Positions 61,250 through 64,000 of a DNA stretch of 64,000 bases are shown piece by piece. The stretch is taken from assembly GCF_900090295.1 (NCBI RefSeq), contig NZ_LT607753.1, positions 62,001 through 126,000 of the forward strand, given 5' to 3'. Origin of the DNA: Micromonospora coxensis. GTDB taxonomy: Bacteria > Actinomycetota > Actinomycetes > Mycobacteriales > Micromonosporaceae. The translations under genes were made by a program, and so were the position numbers. How positions within the stretch are numbered: position 1 is the stretch's first letter; every line of letters starts with the position of its first letter. The notes beneath the pieces are model-generated. The model was not told the origin of the DNA. It did not search any database and worked only from the letters and a program-made list of their open reading frames with translations.

Positions 61250-61495
61250 CCGGCGCTGACCCGGGGACAGCCCGGCGAGGGCGTCCCGGGTGGCCCGGCC
61301 GGTCCAGTTCCGGCACGGGCTCGCCCCGGCGGAAGGCGGACGCGTGGACCCGAGGGCGAAGGCGGGCCGGTGCGTCTGCGGGGACGTGGCGGATGCGAGC
61401 GGGATGAGAGCGGACTGAGAGGACCGGTGACCCGCCGGCCGCGATGGTGGTCACCGAGCGCCACCGCTCGACCACCGTCCCAGGGGAGGCTCCAC
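61250..61495. other. Gap before the exported trio
   Basis: 246 bases, GC-rich. GGGGAGG lies before ATG 61496. I see no clear promoter, operator or terminator. Confidence 0.3.
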
Positions 61496-62500
61496 ATGCC
61501 CGACAACACCACCGCAGCACCGCCGCCGGAGCGGCCCGGACTGTCCCGCCGCCGGTTCCTCGGCGGCGTCGGGGCGTCCGCGGCCGCGCTGACCGTCGGC
61601 TCGGTGCTCGGCACCGCCGAGTCCGCGTCCGCCGCCTACTACATGAAGTGGGGCGCGGTCGTCTCGCCCGGCGACGCCAGCAACAACATCGACTTCAACC
61701 GCAAGGTCGACATCCTGCGACGGATGCGGCCCCAGACCGCCCGGATCTCGATGTTCTGGGGCGACCCGTGGAACCGCCGGTTCAGCGACGCGCAGCTGGA
61801 GGCGCTGCGCGGCACCGGGCTCACCGAGATGATCATCCAGTCGTCGGAGGACCCGGACCCGAACCTGGCCCGCCACCAGCTCAACCTGATGCTGCCCTAC
61901 ATCGACGCCCACCCGAACACGCTCTTCGTCTGGGAACTGGGCAACGAGCCGGACTGGCACCTGCCGAACGACCCGTGGCTGGCCCGGTGGAAGCGGCTGG
62001 CCACCATCCGCGACAACAAGCCGGCCCAGGACCGGGGCAACCTGCTCTGGGCGATCAACATGCCGGCCGGCAGGTGGACCGGCGACGGCAGCGGCTTCAC
62101 CTTCGGCACCTCCGGGCGGTACTTCGACGCGTTCGTCCGGGACACCGGCGACGGGCTCGGCGGCATGCTGTCCGGGCCGTACCAGCCGGACGTGGTGACC
62201 GTGCACTGCTACAGCTCCACGTACCTGACCCGGGGCGCGGACGGCGGCGGCGAGCGCAACCCGTACAAGATGATCGACTACGTACGGGGCTGGAACTCCC
62301 GGATCAGCATGAAGGTCACCGAGGCCGGCATCGACGGGGCGAAGTCCGACCGAGGGTACCGGTACGTCAACTTCGGTTCGTCGGTCGCCAACGAGACCGC
62401 CGGCCAGATCGACAGCGTCTGCTTCTACGGCATCCCGCCGGCCGAACGGCAGTACGGCATCTGGGAGACCGAGGCCAACCAGATCGGCACCCACCCATGA
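61496..62500 (+). CDS. Tat-exported glycosidase-like protein
   Basis: A 334-aa protein. A twin-arginine signal (LSRRRFLGGVGASAAAL) ends near ESASA. The mature domain opens YYMKWGAVVSPGDASNNIDF and contains the clan A glycosidase-like motif WELGNEPDWHLP, where the Glu of NEP is the usual acid/base, and KVTEAGIDGAK near the end, a candidate nucleophile Glu. Between them, VVTVHCYSSTYLTRG fits the His/Tyr strand. The fold is likely a TIM barrel, but the GH family and substrate are unassigned. GGGGAGG precedes ATG 61496; the stop overlaps the next gene by four bases (ATGA). Confidence 0.8.
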   Translation: MPDNTTAAPPPERPGLSRRRFLGGVGASAAALTVGSVLGTAESASAAYYMKWGAVVSPGDASNNIDFNRKVDILRRMRPQTARISMFWGDPWNRRFSDAQLEALRGTGLTEMIIQSSEDPDPNLARHQLNLMLPYIDAHPNTLFVWELGNEPDWHLPNDPWLARWKRLATIRDNKPAQDRGNLLWAINMPAGRWTGDGSGFTFGTSGRYFDAFVRDTGDGLGGMLSGPYQPDVVTVHCYSSTYLTRGADGGGERNPYKMIDYVRGWNSRISMKVTEAGIDGAKSDRGYRYVNFGSSVANETAGQIDSVCFYGIPPAERQYGIWETEANQIGTHP

Positions 62501-63264
62501 GGATCCGCGCCCTGCTCGCGGCGGCCACCGTCGCCGTCGCCACCCTCGCCCTGGCCCCCGCGCCCGCCTCGGCCCACACCGTCAGCGTGATCAACGGCTA
62601 CACGGTCAACCTGCGCACCGGGCCCGGCACGTCGTACCCGTCGATCGGCACCGTCACCGGCGGGCAGCGCGTCGCGATCGCCTGCACCGTACGGGGGCAG
62701 AGCGTGACCGGCCCGTACGGCGCCACCGACGTCTGGGACTACCTGCACCTGGAGGGGTACGTGTCGGACGCCTTCCTCTACACCGGCACCTCCGGCGCGG
62801 TCGGCCCGCCCTGCGGCGGGTCGCAGCTGCACTGGGACGCCGCCTCGATGAACCTCGGGGTGGAGCAGCCCGGCACCCGCCGCCTCTACCACGAGCTCAA
62901 GGCCACCCCCGGCTGGAACCCGCGCGGCGGCGACCGGCACTTCGCCGGCATCTACGTCAACAAGCCCGGCGAGCACGGCGAGGGCCGGGCGCTGGACTAC
63001 TGGATGGACGCCGACAACGCCACCGAACGGCAGATCGGCTGGTCCATCGCCAACCACCTGCGCGCCAACGCCGGCGCGTACGGCGTCCAGACGATCATCT
63101 GGAACGACAAGGTCTGGGTCTCCAGCAACCCCAACGCCGGCTGGCAGGAGTACGACGAGGTCGGCAACTGCGGCAGCACGAGCAAGACCTGCAAGCACAA
63201 CGACCACGTCCACATCAGCCAGAACTGGGCCGGTGCGGTGCTCAAGACCTCCCACTGGATGTGA
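62497..63264 (+). CDS. exported SH3b plus M15-like peptidase protein
   Basis: A 255-aa protein. The signal peptide RALLAAATVAVATLALAPAP ends at ASAH. An SH3-type domain (about 28-95: GYTVNLRTGPGTSYPSIGTV) is followed by a domain with EHGEGRALDYWM (H-x2-G-x-A-x-D) and HNDHVHISQ, the metal and catalytic pattern of M15-type D-Ala-D-Ala peptidases and related ARB_07466-like domains. It probably acts on or binds peptidoglycan. It overlaps the glycosidase-like gene by four bases and precedes the CHAP gene by four bases. Confidence 0.85.
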   Translation: MRIRALLAAATVAVATLALAPAPASAHTVSVINGYTVNLRTGPGTSYPSIGTVTGGQRVAIACTVRGQSVTGPYGATDVWDYLHLEGYVSDAFLYTGTSGAVGPPCGGSQLHWDAASMNLGVEQPGTRRLYHELKATPGWNPRGGDRHFAGIYVNKPGEHGEGRALDYWMDADNATERQIGWSIANHLRANAGAYGVQTIIWNDKVWVSSNPNAGWQEYDEVGNCGSTSKTCKHNDHVHISQNWAGAVLKTSHWM

Positions 63265-63268
63265 CCCG

Positions 63269-64000
63269 ATGACGCGACTCCTCGCGGCGGTCGCCGCCGC
63301 CACCCTCGGCCTGCTCACCCTCACCGCCGCCCCGGCCACGGCGGCCACCACCGCCCGCATCGACACCGGGGGCGGGGCGGCCAACCTCCGCTACGGCCCC
63401 GGCACCATGTACCACGTCACCGGCACGGCGGCGAACGGCTCCACCGTCACCGTCGTCTGCACCACCCGGTCCCAGACGGTCAACGGCCCGTACGGCTCGT
63501 CGACCATCTGGAACAAGCTCAGCAACGGCTCCTGGGTGGCCGACGCCATCACCTACACCGGGGTCAGCCACCCGGTGGAGGGGGAGTGCCCGGCCACGGG
63601 CCGCCGCCCGACCGGCGACGACTACCCGTACCGGGGCAACCCGAACATCGTCGACCGCTGGGCGATGTACTCCGGCCAGTGCACGTCCTTCGTGGCCTGG
63701 CGGATGGAGCAGCTGCAGGGCTACTTCCACAACAACGGCTGGCGGAACGGGATCGCCGGGCACTGGGGCAACGCCCACGAGTGGAACGACAACGCGGTCC
63801 GACTCGGGTACCGGGTGGACCGCACCCCGCGCGTCGGCGCCATCGCCCAGTTCGAGCCGTACGCCGGTGGCGCGTCCTCGCTCGGGCACGTCGCGTACAT
63901 CGCCGGGGTGAGCGCCGACGGCACCACCGTGACCCTCCAGGAGTACAACTGGGCCACGCCCCTGGGCTGGGGCACCCGGACCGTCCCGATGAGCCAGATC
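63269..64000 (+). CDS. exported SH3b-CHAP cell-wall hydrolase (3' end outside window)
   Basis: 244 codons are visible; the end lies outside the window. A signal peptide (RLLAAVAAATLGLLTLTAA) ends at ATAA. An SH3-like domain (GGGAANLRYGPGTMYHVTG) follows. The CHAP domain has the catalytic Cys in YSGQCTSFVAWRM, His in SSLGHVAYI and Asn in LQEYNWATP, all present. CHAP enzymes cut peptidoglycan amides or crossbridges. Tight spacing with the preceding gene suggests one transcript for all three exported proteins, possibly a cell-wall remodelling or lytic set. Confidence 0.88.
   Translation, partial: MTRLLAAVAAATLGLLTLTAAPATAATTARIDTGGGAANLRYGPGTMYHVTGTAANGSTVTVVCTTRSQTVNGPYGSSTIWNKLSNGSWVADAITYTGVSHPVEGECPATGRRPTGDDYPYRGNPNIVDRWAMYSGQCTSFVAWRMEQLQGYFHNNGWRNGIAGHWGNAHEWNDNAVRLGYRVDRTPRVGAIAQFEPYAGGASSLGHVAYIAGVSADGTTVTLQEYNWATPLGWGTRTVPMSQI

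Noticed and set aside
61496..64000. Prophage lysis cassette.
   Set aside because: The proteins have ordinary Sec or Tat signals and there are no holin, tail or integrase genes in the window.

Overview
The window is a stretch of very GC-rich actinobacterial chromosome with strong G/C third-position bias, frequent GTG starts, GGAGG-type ribosome sites and several apparently leaderless genes. Gene content fits Micromonosporaceae (Micromonospora-like): GAF-ANTAR proteins, SARP/AfsR regulator, SigB/F-type sigma factor, CBM2-GH5 cellulase and secreted CHAP/SH3 proteins. This genus-level guess is inference. I see no tRNA, rRNA, insertion sequence, prophage core or CRISPR array. About 52 genes are supported, two of them cut by the window edges.

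Layout. 1-7592: a lipid/steroid-type catabolic locus (acyl-CoA dehydrogenase, alpha/beta hydrolase, cholesterol-oxidase-like GMC oxidoreductase, TetR regulator, SRPBCC protein, thiolase-like protein, Baeyer-Villiger-type flavin monooxygenase). Three intergenic regions carry the same palindrome, placed over promoter -35 elements, which points to one TetR regulon. 7534-7872: a YjbR/MmcQ protein. 7958-15368: a five-gene minus-strand module (SWIM zinc finger, unassigned 466-aa protein, vWA protein, MoxR-type AAA+ ATPase, DUF5682 protein) resembling the enterobacterial yeh cluster. Its biochemical role is unknown and it is the best candidate here for an undescribed system.

15563-25815: a complete L-arabinose locus, araB-araD, a YtfQ/R/T/YjfF-like ABC importer, araA and a LacI-family regulator, with two LacI-type operators before araB. 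25937-27740: a secreted beta-helix protein and a STAS protein. 28084-29541: two face-to-face GAF-ANTAR paralogues. 29835-32711: SGNH hydrolase, GNAT protein and a repeat-containing exported protein. 32860-34755: an operon for a secreted Pro/Ala-rich protein, a DUF6529 membrane protein and a Rieske lipoprotein. 34843-40691: a LacI regulator, a CopC-CopD fusion, a PucR-type regulator and a divergent FAD dehydrogenase.

40755-43338: CBM2-GH5 cellulase with a CebR-type site at its predicted start point, and a GNAT protein. 43550-49131: SigB/F-type sigma factor and a 1507-aa soluble hybrid histidine kinase with a seven-unit poly-HAMP array. 49158-52900: NarL-type two-component system divergent from an ABC exporter, with a palindrome between them. 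53016-56241: an 899-aa polytopic M48 metalloprotease and a small partner. 56427-59656: AfsR-like SARP regulator and an 80-aa protein. 59845-61249: SDR and TetR, preceded by an AT-rich operator region. 61496-64000: three exported proteins (glycosidase-like, SH3b plus M15-like peptidase, CHAP amidase/endopeptidase) in a tight row.

Many genes overlap by 1-11 nt in apparent operons, and convergent pairs are separated by strong GC-rich hairpins.
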